Shown here piece by piece: positions 14,737-22,991 of a stretch of DNA of 64,000 bases. The notes under the pieces are model-generated. The model saw only the letters and a list, made by a program, of their open reading frames with translations. It had not been told where the DNA came from and searched no databases. The stretch comes from Sanguibacter suaedae. Lineage in GTDB: Bacteria; Actinomycetota; Actinomycetes; Actinomycetales; Cellulomonadaceae. Every line of letters starts with the position of its first letter. Position 1 is the stretch's first letter. The DNA is taken from NCBI RefSeq assembly GCF_016342785.1, contig NZ_JAEINH010000002.1, positions 96,019 through 160,018 on the forward strand. The letters are read 5' to 3'. Position numbers and translations under genes: made by a program.

Positions 14737-15600
14737 GTGACCCACCTCTCCACCGCACCCCTCCTCGCAGGGAGCGCCCCCGTCACGCCCGGGGACGTCC
14801 AGGTCCTCGCCGGGATCGGCGAGACCTTCGCGTCGACGGCATTCAGCGGCTCCATGCTCCTCGCGATCCCCGTCGCGCTCCTCGCCGGCCTCGTGTCGTT
14901 CGCGTCCCCGTGCGTGCTCCCGCTCGTGCCCGGGTACCTGGGTTACCTCAGCGGTCTGTCCGCGGCGAACGCCGGCGGCGTGGGCGCAGGGCGGTCGGGC
15001 AACGCCCCCGGGAAGTCCGCCGGCCGCGCACGGGTGCTCCTCGGGGTGTCCCTCTTCATCCTCGGCTTCACGGTCGTCTTCGTGTCGCTCGGCGTGCTCA
15101 GCGGCAGCCTCGGATCCGTCCTCACCCGGTGGGAGGACCCGATCACGAGGGTGCTCGGGGTCGTCGTCGTCCTCATGGGCTTCGCGTTCATCGGCGCCGT
15201 CCCGTTCCTCCAGCGCGAGCGTCGCCTCCACGCGAGCCCGACGGCCAGCATCTGGGGAGCGCCCGTTCTCGGCGTCGTCTTCGGGCTCGGGTGGACGCCG
15301 TGCCTCGGTCCCACCCTCGTCGCGATCAACGCTCTCGCGCTCGGCGAGGGATCCGCGGCCCGCGGCGGTGTGCTCGCGGCGGCCTACTGCCTCGGCCTCG
15401 GCCTGCCGTTCGTCCTCATCGCGCTCGGGCTGCAGTCCTCCGCACGGGCGCTCGGTGTCCTCCGCAAGCACCGCCTCGCCGTCATGCGGGCGGGCGGGGC
15501 GCTGCTGGTCCTCATCGGTCTCGCCCTCGTCTCCGGTCTCTGGGGCGAGTGGAGCCGTGCGCTCCAGGGCCTGGTGACGAGCACCGAGACGGTCATCTGA
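14737..15600 (+). CDS. ccdA: Cytochrome c biogenesis protein CcdA
   Basis: 287-aa membrane protein with about six helices that passes reducing equivalents from cytoplasmic thioredoxin to TlpA/ResA. The two conserved cysteines are in SFASPCVLPLVPGYLGYL and LGWTPCLGPTL. The GTG start is 3 nt after the TlpA stop. The stop overlaps the resB start (TGATG), so translation is coupled. Assignment is firm. Confidence 0.95.
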   Translation: MTHLSTAPLLAGSAPVTPGDVQVLAGIGETFASTAFSGSMLLAIPVALLAGLVSFASPCVLPLVPGYLGYLSGLSAANAGGVGAGRSGNAPGKSAGRARVLLGVSLFILGFTVVFVSLGVLSGSLGSVLTRWEDPITRVLGVVVVLMGFAFIGAVPFLQRERRLHASPTASIWGAPVLGVVFGLGWTPCLGPTLVAINALALGEGSAARGGVLAAAYCLGLGLPFVLIALGLQSSARALGVLRKHRLAVMRAGGALLVLIGLALVSGLWGEWSRALQGLVTSTETVI

Positions 15601-17369
15601 TGGCCCGCCGACGGGACGGCGGCTACCGGCCCGACGGGATCGACGACTCCTTCACCGACGCCCAGCCGGGAGGGGCCGACCCGCGCGACGGCGCCTCCGG
15701 GCAGGTCGCCGCACCCCAGATCGGTGCCGTGGGGCTGCTGCGCTTCGCGTGGCGGCAGCTCACCTCGATGCGCGTCGCGCTCATGCTCCTCACGCTCCTC
15801 GCGGTGGCGGCCGTCCCCGGGTCGGTCTTCCCCCAGCAGAGCCAGAGCCCTGCCGACGTCGCCCAGCTCATCGCCGACCACCCCACGGCGGGGGAGTGGC
15901 TCGAGCGCCTCGGCTTCTTCGACGTCTACGCGTCGGTGTGGTTCTCCGCGGTCTACATCCTCCTCTTCGTCTCGCTCGTCGGCTGCATCCTGCCGCGCAC
16001 CGCCGCGCACCTGCGGGCGCTGCGCTCCGCGCCGCCGCGCACGCCGCGCCGGTTCGCCCGCTTCCCCGTCGTCGACGGCTGGACCACCGACGCCGCCTCC
16101 CCGGACGAGATCGTCGACGTGGCCGCCCGGACGCTCCGCGGCCGCGTCCCGGGCCTGCCGCGGTTCCGCGTCGTCACCGGCACCGAGGCCGACGGGGCCA
16201 GGACGGTGAGTGCCGAGCGCGGGTACCTGCGCGAGTCCGGGAACCTCCTGTTCCACATGTCGCTGCTGGGCCTGCTCGTGTCCTTCGGCACCGGGCAGCT
16301 GCTCGAGTACCGCGGACAGGCGATCGTCACGGAGGGGCGAGGGTTCGCCAACGCCGTCGTCGACTACGACACGTTCGAGAGCGGTGCGCTCTTCGACGAC
16401 GGCGCCCTCGAACCGTTCTCCATGACGCTCGACCGTTTCGAGTCCGAGTTCCGGGTGAGCGACGCCAAGGCGCAGGACTTCGCGGCGTACGTCACCGTCC
16501 GGGGGAGCGACGGGAGCACCCGCCAGGAGACCATCAAGGTGAACCACCCGTTGAGCGAGGCGGGCGCCAAGGTGTACCTCCAGGGCAACGGGTTCGCTCC
16601 GGACGTCACCGTCCGTGACGCCGCGGGGGAGATCGCGTTCTCGGGTCCCGTCCCGTTCCTCCCCGAGGACGACGTGTACACGTCGCAGGGCGTCATCAAG
16701 GTCCCCGACGTGTCCACCGGCGAGCAGATCGGCCTCGTCGGGTACTTCCTGCCGACGGCGGAGGTCTCCGACGGTGGGGCGCGCTCGGTGTTCCCCCAGC
16801 CGTTCAACCCGTTGCTGGTCCTCACCGTCTACTCCGGCGACCTCGGCCTCGACGACGGCGTCCCGCAGAACGTGTACCGCCTGGAGACCGACGGCATGAC
16901 CCAGGCCGTCGAGGAGGACGGGAGCCCCGTCACCCTGCTCGTCGCGCCCGGGGAGACCGTCGACCTCCCCGACGACCTCGGCACCCTCGAGTTCTCCGCG
17001 CTGCCCCGCTTCGTGGCGCTCGACCTGCGGCACGACCCCACGCTCGTCTGGGTCCTCGTCTTCGCCCTCGGCGCGCTCCTCGGCGTGAGCGTGTCCCTCT
17101 TCACGCCGCGCCGCCGCGTCTGGGTGCGGGCCCGTACGGACTCCGCCGACGACGGGGCGACGCCACGGACCGTCGTCGAGGTCGCCGGGCTCGCCCGGGG
17201 CGACGACTCCGGCCTGCAGGGAGAGGTCGACGCCCTCGTCGCCGCGCTCCCGGGGGCGCCGGCGCACGACGCGCCGCCCGAGCCGCCCGAGGACGAGAGC
17301 GAGGGCACCCCACCGCACGACCCCACGCAGGACCACCCAGGACCCTCCACCGGAAAGGCCGACCGATGA
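15600..17369 (+). CDS. resB: Cytochrome c biogenesis protein ResB
   Basis: 589-aa subunit of the system II haem-delivery complex. A polar N-terminus of about 50 residues precedes the first membrane helices (MRVALMLLTLLAVAAVPGSVFPQ; IWFS/VYILLFVSLVGCILPR region), then a third helix (NLLFHMSLLGLLVSFG), a large extracytoplasmic domain (about 250-480) and a last helix (WVLVFALGALLGVSVSLF). The ATG overlaps the ccdA stop by one base and the TGA overlaps the ccsB start by four. The C-terminus is a Pro/Asp/Glu-rich tail of about 50 residues without recognisable fold. ResB and CcsB together transport haem and ligate it to apocytochrome c. Confidence 0.95.
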   Translation: MARRRDGGYRPDGIDDSFTDAQPGGADPRDGASGQVAAPQIGAVGLLRFAWRQLTSMRVALMLLTLLAVAAVPGSVFPQQSQSPADVAQLIADHPTAGEWLERLGFFDVYASVWFSAVYILLFVSLVGCILPRTAAHLRALRSAPPRTPRRFARFPVVDGWTTDAASPDEIVDVAARTLRGRVPGLPRFRVVTGTEADGARTVSAERGYLRESGNLLFHMSLLGLLVSFGTGQLLEYRGQAIVTEGRGFANAVVDYDTFESGALFDDGALEPFSMTLDRFESEFRVSDAKAQDFAAYVTVRGSDGSTRQETIKVNHPLSEAGAKVYLQGNGFAPDVTVRDAAGEIAFSGPVPFLPEDDVYTSQGVIKVPDVSTGEQIGLVGYFLPTAEVSDGGARSVFPQPFNPLLVLTVYSGDLGLDDGVPQNVYRLETDGMTQAVEEDGSPVTLLVAPGETVDLPDDLGTLEFSALPRFVALDLRHDPTLVWVLVFALGALLGVSVSLFTPRRRVWVRARTDSADDGATPRTVVEVAGLARGDDSGLQGEVDALVAALPGAPAHDAPPEPPEDESEGTPPHDPTQDHPGPSTGKADR

Positions 17370-18418
17370 CCATCGGTGAGATCAGCGACACCCTCGTGTG
17401 GGGGGCCGCGACCGCCTACACGATCGCGATGATCGCGTTCGCGATCGACCTGTCACGCGTGTCCGACGCGGTGGGGCGCCGCAACGCGGACCGCCGCACC
17501 GAGGCCGCGCTCGCCGTGGGTGCGGGCGCCCCCGCGGCGCGCCCCGCGAGGGCGGAGCGGCAGAGCCCCGTCGTGGCCCGTGCCGGGACCGGCCGACGCA
17601 CGACGCCCCTCGGCATCGCCATGGCGACCATGTGGGCGGGCGCCCTGATCCACCTGGGCGCCGTCGTGCTGCGCGGGGTGGCCGCGGGACGCGTCCCGTG
17701 GGCCAACATGTACGAGTTCTGGCTCACCGGCACGTTCGTCGCCGTCGCCGTGTTCCTCGTCATCCAGCTCCGGCTGGACGTCCGGTTCCTCGGCGTGCTC
17801 GTCTCGTTCCTCGTCGTGACGTTCCTCATGGTGTCGATCACGTCGCTGCACGTCGTCGCCGACGGGGTGCAGCCGGCCCTGAACAGCTACTGGCTCGTGA
17901 TCCACGTGGGCGTCGCGGTCGGCGCGACGGGCGTCTTCACGATCGCGTTCGCAGTGAGCGCGCTGCAGCTGCTGCGCGACTCCCGCGACGGCGGCTCGAC
18001 CCTCCTGCACGGCGAGGGCACGGTGGTCCGCGGCCGCACCGTCGCCGCGTGGCGGTGGCTCGACTGGAAGTTCCTCGACGCCATCCCCAACCCGGTGGCC
18101 CTCGAGGCCTTGAGCTTCCGCATCAACGCGGTCGGGTTCGTCCTGTGGACCTTCACCATCATCGGCGGGGCGATCTGGGCCGACGGCGCCTGGGGACGTC
18201 CGTGGGGGTGGGACCCCAAGGAGGTCTGGAGCTTCGTCGTGTGGGTCGTCTACGCCGCCTACCTCCACGCCCGCACGACGCGCGGCTGGTCGGGGCGTCG
18301 TGCCGCGTACTTCGTGCTCGCCGGCTACGCGTGCGTCCTGTTCAACTTCACGGCCGTGAACATCCTCTTCGAGGGGTTGCACTCGTACGCCGACGTCCCG
18401 GACCGACCGGGCATCTGA
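17366..18418 (+). CDS. ccsB: Cytochrome c biogenesis protein CcsB/ResC
   Basis: 350-aa polytopic haem handling protein. The tryptophan-rich haem-binding WWD motif is present as WGRPWGWDPKEVWSF, with flanking histidines (about H188 in LVIHVGVAVGA, and others) as likely haem ligands. About eight membrane helices are seen; a variable Arg/Ala-rich loop occupies residues 35-75. The start overlaps the resB stop (ATGA). It is the last gene of the maturation operon and converges on the PLDc_N protein gene 4 nt later, around a short CTGACCGGTCAG palindrome. Confidence 0.95.
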   Translation: MTIGEISDTLVWGAATAYTIAMIAFAIDLSRVSDAVGRRNADRRTEAALAVGAGAPAARPARAERQSPVVARAGTGRRTTPLGIAMATMWAGALIHLGAVVLRGVAAGRVPWANMYEFWLTGTFVAVAVFLVIQLRLDVRFLGVLVSFLVVTFLMVSITSLHVVADGVQPALNSYWLVIHVGVAVGATGVFTIAFAVSALQLLRDSRDGGSTLLHGEGTVVRGRTVAAWRWLDWKFLDAIPNPVALEALSFRINAVGFVLWTFTIIGGAIWADGAWGRPWGWDPKEVWSFVVWVVYAAYLHARTTRGWSGRRAAYFVLAGYACVLFNFTAVNILFEGLHSYADVPDRPGI

Positions 18419-18422
18419 CCGG

Positions 18423-18917
18423 TCAGACCGGCGGCGCACCGTCCCCGCGGCCGGGCGCCCCATCACGGCGGGGGTCGTCGTCCTCAGGGTCGTCCTGGTC
18501 GCCCGTCGTCCCAGCGGTGTCGTCCGGCGGCGTGCTCGGGTCGGCGGGGCCGGTCGCGCCCGGCTTCGCGCCCGTGGCGCCCGGCGTCCCGTTGCGTCGC
18601 TGCTCACGCTCGAGCCGCCACAGGAAGTCGGGGTCGTCGTCGGGGGCGACGGGGCCGCTCGGTCGACGCCGTGCCCTCCCTGCTCCCGGCATCCCGCGAC
18701 GCGCTGGTCCGGTGGCGGTCCCGCCGGCGGCCTGGGCTCGGCGTGAGCGCGAGAAGACGATCCAGGCGATCGGCCCGAAGTAGGGCAGCAGCACGATGAT
18801 CACCAGCCACAACCAGCGGGGGATGTCACCGCGGTCGCGCGAGTCGCTGGTCGCGAAGTCCGAGAACGCGTAGACGAGGAGGGCGAAGGCGGTGAGGACG
18901 GCGAGGACGCGGAGCAT
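18423..18917 (-). CDS. PLDc_N domain membrane protein
   Basis: 164-aa protein with two N-terminal membrane helices (LRVLAVLTAFALLVYAFSDF and IPRWLWLVIIVLLPYFGPIAWIVFSR), the Pfam PLDc_N pattern that normally begins cardiolipin synthases, followed by a disordered Gly/Pro/Asp-rich cytoplasmic tail. No phospholipase D catalytic HKD motif is present, so this is the stand-alone form with unknown role. It is commonly found beside menA and DUF4229 in actinobacteria. The message is probably leaderless: TACGCT is 6 nt before the ATG on the minus strand. Confidence 0.88.
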   Translation of the reverse strand: MLRVLAVLTAFALLVYAFSDFATSDSRDRGDIPRWLWLVIIVLLPYFGPIAWIVFSRSRRAQAAGGTATGPARRGMPGAGRARRRPSGPVAPDDDPDFLWRLEREQRRNGTPGATGAKPGATGPADPSTPPDDTAGTTGDQDDPEDDDPRRDGAPGRGDGAPPV

Positions 18918-18947
18918 CTCTACAGCGTAAGCGTTTACGCTGAGGAG
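18918..18947. promoter_or_regulatory. Back-to-back bidirectional leaderless promoter
   Basis: The whole 30-nt gap between two divergent start codons is an almost perfect palindrome plus spacers. AGCGTAAGCGTTTACGCT (18924-18941) pairs at 8 of 9 positions. Read rightward, TACGCT (18936-18941) is 6 nt before the GTG at 18948; read leftward, TACGCT (18929-18924) is 6 nt before the ATG at 18917. The two -10 boxes are mirror images, so a polymerase could fire either way but hardly both at once. Confidence 0.7.
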
Positions 18948-19277
18948 GTGCCCTTCGTCCTCTACTCCGCGCTCCGCCTCGTCCTCCTCGTGCTCGTGGG
19001 AGCCGTGCTCTACGCGGTGGGGTTCCGGACGTGGCCGCTCGTGCTCGTCTCCGCCCTGGTGGCGCTCATGCTGTCCTACCTCCTGCTGGTCCGCCCTCGG
19101 GCCGCGGCCGCCGAGTACCTCGCGGTGCGCCGGGAGCAGCGCGCGGGAGCGCGTGCCCGCGCGGTCGACGCCGACGAGTCGGCGGAGGACGCGGCGTTCG
19201 ACCGGGAGCCGACCGGCCCGGTCTCGGGGAAGCGGGGCCCGTCGGCGTCGTCAGATGGCGAGCCCGAGCGCGAGTAG
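18948..19277 (+). CDS. DUF4229 domain-containing membrane protein
   Basis: 109-aa protein with two hydrophobic helices (FVLYSALRLVLLVLVGAVLYA and WPLVLVSALVALMLSYLLLV), then a charged tail of about 55 residues; this is the actinobacterial DUF4229 pattern, function unknown. The GTG start is preceded by GAGGAG, which is also the 6-nt spacer after the TACGCT box, so the ribosome site may not be transcribed. The 3' end overlaps the convergent menA gene by 27 nt. Position next to menA is conserved in relatives, but no functional link is shown. Confidence 0.88.
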   Translation: MPFVLYSALRLVLLVLVGAVLYAVGFRTWPLVLVSALVALMLSYLLLVRPRAAAAEYLAVRREQRAGARARAVDADESAEDAAFDREPTGPVSGKRGPSASSDGEPERE

Positions 19278-20120
19278 CGCGCCGTAGGACAGCTCGTAGA
19301 GACCGGTCGCGGCGAGCACCGGCACGAGGAGCCTTCCCCGGGCCCCCGCGACGACCGGGATGCTCAGGAGCACGGCCGGCAGCGCGAGCCCCAGGACGAT
19401 GACCGTCCAGGGGTTCCAGAACGCACACAGCGCCCCGAGGAGCAGGGGCAGCCAGACGAGCGCGAGGAAGGTCCGTCGGGCCCTGTGGTCCCCCAGGCGG
19501 ACGGCGAGGGTGCGCTTGCCGACCTCGGCGTCGGTGGGGATGTCACGGATGTTGTTCACCATGAGCAGGGCGCACGCGATGAGGCCCACACCCACCGCGC
19601 CCAGCACGGCGGGCCACGTCACGCGGTCCACCTGGGTGTACGTGGTGCCGAGGACCGCGACGAGACCGAAGAAGACGAAGACGCCGACCTCGCCGAGGCC
19701 CCGGTAGCCGTACGGGTTAGACCCGCCCGTGTACGTCCATGCGGCGACGACGGCGAGGACCCCGACGGCCAGCAGCCACCAGTGGCCGCTCACGAGGACG
19801 AGCACGAGCCCGGCGAGCGACCCGACGCCGAACGCGGCGAACGCTGCGCCCTTGACGGCGCGCGCGGGGGCGGTCCCGGACGCGGTGAGACGCAAGGGGC
19901 CCACCCGGTCGAGGTCGGTGCCGCGGACCCCGTCGGAGTAGTCGTTGGCGTAGTTGACGCCCACCTGGAGGGCGAGCGCGACGGCGAGCGCCAGGAGAGC
20001 GGGGACGAGCTCGAAGCCGCCCACCTGGGCGGCCGCGCCCGAGCCCACGAGGACGGGGGTCGCGGCAGCGGGGAGGGTGCGGGGGCGGGCCCCGGCCACC
20101 CACTCGGACGTCGTGGCCAT
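19251..20120 (-). CDS. menA: 1,4-dihydroxy-2-naphthoate polyprenyltransferase MenA
   Basis: 289-aa UbiA-superfamily membrane enzyme that attaches the polyprenyl tail to dihydroxynaphthoate. The first Asp-rich motif is NYANDYSDGVRGTD (about 55-68) and the second is the NNIRDIPTDAEVGKRTLA segment; about eight helices follow the family pattern. The frame is open upstream for 118 codons, but the ATG at 20120 with GGAG 5 nt before it begins the typical MATTSEWVAGARPRTLP N-terminus. Prenyl donor would be made by the synthase at 51 kb. The gene converges on DUF4229. Confidence 0.95.
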   Translation of the reverse strand: MATTSEWVAGARPRTLPAAATPVLVGSGAAAQVGGFELVPALLALAVALALQVGVNYANDYSDGVRGTDLDRVGPLRLTASGTAPARAVKGAAFAAFGVGSLAGLVLVLVSGHWWLLAVGVLAVVAAWTYTGGSNPYGYRGLGEVGVFVFFGLVAVLGTTYTQVDRVTWPAVLGAVGVGLIACALLMVNNIRDIPTDAEVGKRTLAVRLGDHRARRTFLALVWLPLLLGALCAFWNPWTVIVLGLALPAVLLSIPVVAGARGRLLVPVLAATGLYELSYGALLALGLAI

Positions 20121-20209
20121 GGGGCTCCGTTCGGTGTGGTCGGTCGGGGGACCAGTCTGCCAGCCCTGCGCCGACGCGCTCGACGTGGCAGGGAAGCGTG
20201 ACGGGCGGC

Positions 20210-21310
20210 TCAGTGGCGCGGCCCGAGCCGCGCGGCCGCGAGGTCCGCGGCCGCCCGGCGGTCGACCTTGCCGGGGCCGCGCAGCGGGAGGGCGGGGACG
20301 ACGACGAGCTCCCGGGGCGCCGCCGGGCGCCCGAGGTGGGTGGTCACGTGGTCCCGGAGGTCGGTGAGGAGGGGGGCCGTCGCACCGGGGGAGAGGGTCG
20401 CGACCGCCGCGACCTCGGCGCCCCACCGCTCGCTCGGGAGGCCGACGACGCAGACCTCCGCGAGCCCGCCCCACCCGCCGAGAAGGCGTTCGACGGCGGC
20501 CGGGGCGACGTTCACGCCGCCGGTGACGACCACGTCGTCGGCGCGCCCGAGGACGCGCAGGTGAGGGCGCCCGTCGGTGACGGTGACCTCACCGAGGTCC
20601 TGGGTGCGCAACCACCGTGTCCCGTCGTCGACCACGAACGCCGCGGCGGTGGCGACGGGGTCGTCGACGTAGCCGTCGGCGAGGACGGGGCCGGCGATCT
20701 CCACCCGGCCGTCGCGGACCCGGACGTCGACGCCGTCGAGGGGGACCCCGTCGTAGACGCAGCCCCCGGCGGTCTCGGTCATCCCGTACGTGGTGACGAC
20801 CCGGACGCCCGCGGCCCGGGCGGCGTCGAGGAGCGCGGAGGACGCGGCCGCGCCGCCGACGAGCACGGCGTCGAGCCGGCCCGCCGCGGCGAGACCGGCG
20901 CCGGTGCCCGTGGCAGCGTCGTCGAGGAGACGGTGCAGCTGTGTCGGGACCAGCGACGTGTAGGTGCGCCGCCCGGAGAGGCTCGCGCAGGCGGCGGCGA
21001 ACGCGTCGGGCCGGAAGCCCTCCGCGAGGTCCACGACGACGGGCGTGGTCCCGGCGATCGCGCAGCGGGCGATCACCTGGAGTCCGGCGACGTGGGTGGT
21101 CGGGAGGGCGAGGACCCACCGACCGTGCCCGCCGAGGCGCGCGGCGGTGGCCTCGCCGGACGCGCGCAGGGCCTCGACGGGGAGCCGGACGTGACGAGCC
21201 TTCCCGGTGGAGCCGGAGGTGGGCAGCACGACGTGCGCCCCGGTGGTGACGTGACGACCGCCACGGAGGAGGGCCACGATCTCATCCGGTCCTGTGGGTG
21301 TGCCGCTCAC
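20210..21310 (-). CDS. menE: o-Succinylbenzoate--CoA ligase MenE
   Basis: 366-aa short-form acyl-CoA ligase that activates o-succinylbenzoate. The AMP-binding P-loop is TSGSTGKARHV (about 31-41), the substrate/AMP motif TYGMTETAGGCVYDG, the hinge GRADDVVVTGGVNV, and the C-terminal Lys in GPGKVDRRA. The length is short compared with general acyl-CoA ligases but usual for actinobacterial MenE. The GTG at 21310 has TACCCT 6 nt upstream and is probably leaderless. menA lies downstream on the same strand after 89 nt with its own ribosome site. Confidence 0.93.
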   Translation of the reverse strand: MSGTPTGPDEIVALLRGGRHVTTGAHVVLPTSGSTGKARHVRLPVEALRASGEATAARLGGHGRWVLALPTTHVAGLQVIARCAIAGTTPVVVDLAEGFRPDAFAAACASLSGRRTYTSLVPTQLHRLLDDAATGTGAGLAAAGRLDAVLVGGAAASSALLDAARAAGVRVVTTYGMTETAGGCVYDGVPLDGVDVRVRDGRVEIAGPVLADGYVDDPVATAAAFVVDDGTRWLRTQDLGEVTVTDGRPHLRVLGRADDVVVTGGVNVAPAAVERLLGGWGGLAEVCVVGLPSERWGAEVAAVATLSPGATAPLLTDLRDHVTTHLGRPAAPRELVVVPALPLRGPGKVDRRAAADLAAARLGPRH

Positions 21311-21316
21311 CTCCCC

Positions 21317-21338
21317 AGGGTAGGGGCGTGCCTACAGT
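21317..21338. promoter_or_regulatory. Divergent -10 boxes for menE and the DUF3048 gene
   Basis: Minus-strand TACCCT (21317-21322) is 6 nt before the menE GTG, giving a leaderless start. Plus-strand TACAGT (21333-21338) is about 58 nt before the DUF3048 GTG, which instead has a normal GAGGAG site. Confidence 0.55.
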
Positions 21339-21396
21339 GATCGGGACACCGCCGCGGTCCGTCCGTGGTCCGAGCGCGTCCCGAGGAGAACCAGCC

Positions 21397-22503
21397 GTGC
21401 ACCCCCGAACCCGTGGCCCGGTCGTCGGCCGCCCCCGCCCCCGACGCGGGGTCCGCCGAGCGGGCGCCCTCGTGCTCGTCCTCGCCCCGGCCCTGGTGCT
21501 CGGTGCGTGCTCCGGCGACCCCGACCCCGTGGTGACGCCCACCGAGACGGTGACCGCCGAGGCGCAGGCCGCCAAGGTCGCGCCGCCGGAACCGGTCGTG
21601 CCGCCCACGTGGGCGCTGACCGGCGTGCAGTCCGGCGAGATCGTCGACCGTCCCGCGCTGGCCGTCAAGGTGGAGAACTCCCGTGAGGCCCGCCCGCAGA
21701 CGGGGCTGGAGCAGGCGGACGTCGTGTGGGAGGAGATCGTCGAGGGGGGAGTCACGCGGTACGTGGCGGTCTACCACTCGCAGCTCCCCGAGACGGTCGG
21801 GCCCATCCGCTCGGTGCGGCCCATGGACGCGGGGATCGCTGCCCCCCTCGGTGGGCTCGTCGTCTTCTCGGGCGGGACGCCGCCCTTCGTGCAGTCGGTG
21901 CGCGACGCCGGGCTGCAGGTGGTGAGCCACGACGAGGGGGCGTCGGGGTTCTACCGTGTCTCCGCCCGTCGTGCCCCGCACAACGTCTACGGCACCACCC
22001 AGACGTTCCTGTCGCAGGCCGAGGCGGGCCGTGCCACGCCAGGGGCGCAGTTCGTCTTCGCCCGGGACGCGGCGCGCTCGACGCCCGCTGTGGCGGGGAG
22101 CCCGGTCTCGGGCGTCGACATCTCGATGTCGTCGTACTCGAAGCCCTCCTGGTCGTGGGACGAGGCGACCGCCGCCTACCAGCGCAGCGAGAGCGGCACC
22201 CCGGCGGTGGCCGCGAGCGGGACGCGGCTGGCGGCGACGAACGTCGTGGTGCTGCGCGTCGAGCTCTACGACACGCAGTACACGGACCCGGCGGGCGCGC
22301 GGGTCCCGGAGACCCAGATGATCGGGTCGGGAGAGGCGCTGGTGCTCTCGGGCGGCAAGGGCGTGACCGTGTCGTGGAGCAAGCCCGACGCGGCGAGCCC
22401 GGTGGCGCTCACGGATGCGGCGGGGCAGCCCGTGAAGCTCGCGCCGGGCAACACGTGGGTGGAACTCGTACCGACGGGGTCGGGCTCGTACACGACCCGG
22501 TGA
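21397..22503 (+). CDS. DUF3048 domain lipoprotein (YerB-like)
   Basis: 368-aa exported protein. The basic N-terminus is followed by a hydrophobic core and lipobox VLGAC with a Cys at about 34, then a Pro/Thr linker. The DUF3048 N-terminal domain begins at RPALAVKVENSREARPQTGLEQADVVWEEIVEGG, followed by HSQLPETVGPIRSVRPMD and the C-terminal DUF3048_C domain (VLSGGKGVTVSWSK ... WVELVPTG). Role unknown; homologues are YerB-like envelope proteins. The GTG at 21397 with GAGGAG 8 nt upstream is preferred to earlier in-frame starts that overlap menE. Confidence 0.9.
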   Translation: MHPRTRGPVVGRPRPRRGVRRAGALVLVLAPALVLGACSGDPDPVVTPTETVTAEAQAAKVAPPEPVVPPTWALTGVQSGEIVDRPALAVKVENSREARPQTGLEQADVVWEEIVEGGVTRYVAVYHSQLPETVGPIRSVRPMDAGIAAPLGGLVVFSGGTPPFVQSVRDAGLQVVSHDEGASGFYRVSARRAPHNVYGTTQTFLSQAEAGRATPGAQFVFARDAARSTPAVAGSPVSGVDISMSSYSKPSWSWDEATAAYQRSESGTPAVAASGTRLAATNVVVLRVELYDTQYTDPAGARVPETQMIGSGEALVLSGGKGVTVSWSKPDAASPVALTDAAGQPVKLAPGNTWVELVPTGSGSYTTR

Positions 22504-22710
22504 CGCGCCCGCCCCGCCAGATCACACGAAGGTCACGGGGCGACCACGGCAAGGTAACGATCTGGGCGGGCTCGGGGTGAAAAGGGTCCCTGCCAGGACC
22601 GGCACGACGCGCCCTCCTCCGCAGGGCTGACCCGATGACGAGGGGCTCCACCCCAGGGGGGAGGCCGCGCACCGCCAGGACCCACCGCTGGCCCGACGTG
22701 CGGGACGGGC
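22504..22710 (+). other. 207-nt gap with potential RNA structure
   Basis: No credible gene. GCCCCGCCAGATC (from about 22512) can pair imperfectly with GATCTGGGCGGGC (from about 22558), enclosing a smaller GGTC...GACC hairpin. It could be the DUF3048 terminator or the leader of the small membrane protein. I do not recognise a known riboswitch in it. Confidence 0.3.
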
Positions 22711-22965
22711 ATGTCCAGGCACCCTGGAGGTATGGCAACAGTCATCCACCACAGCACCCCGGTCAGGCTCGTCGGCCCGGCCACCCCGCGCAGCGTGACC
22801 TCCCAGCAGGTCACGTCCTACGACGCCCAGGCCGAGCCCAGCCGCGCCGCGTCCGTCGTCCCCGTCCTCATCGCCTTCGGCGCGCTCGTCGCGCTCGCCC
22901 TCGGGGCGGCCGTCTTCGGCCGCGAGGTCGTCGAGCTCGTCGGAGGGCTCCTCGCCGGCGAGTGA
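22711..22965 (+). CDS. Small hypothetical membrane protein
   Basis: 84 aa (77 if translation starts at the ATG at 22732). A polar N-terminal half is followed by one membrane helix (VVPVLIAFGALVALALGAAVFG) and a short C-terminal tail ending in LLAGE. I do not recognise a family. The coding frame shows the strong GC third-position bias of its neighbours. For the first ATG only a weak GGGACGG stretch precedes it; for the second, GGAGG is adjacent and too close. It converges on menB. Confidence 0.6.
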   Translation: MSRHPGGMATVIHHSTPVRLVGPATPRSVTSQQVTSYDAQAEPSRAASVVPVLIAFGALVALALGAAVFGREVVELVGGLLAGE

Positions 22966-22991
22966 TCGGAGCCGCCCCCGGCCGAGCCCCG

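Noticed and set aside
18415-18426. CTGACCGGTCAG palindrome at the ccsB stop as a terminator
   Set aside because: It has no loop and overlaps the stop codon by chance composition; a 12-bp self-complementary run is weak evidence alone.
22504-22640. Known riboswitch (cyclic di-AMP, cobalamin or similar) upstream of the small membrane protein
   Set aside because: GGTAACG and nearby stems are suggestive, but the conserved cores of these classes are not all present.
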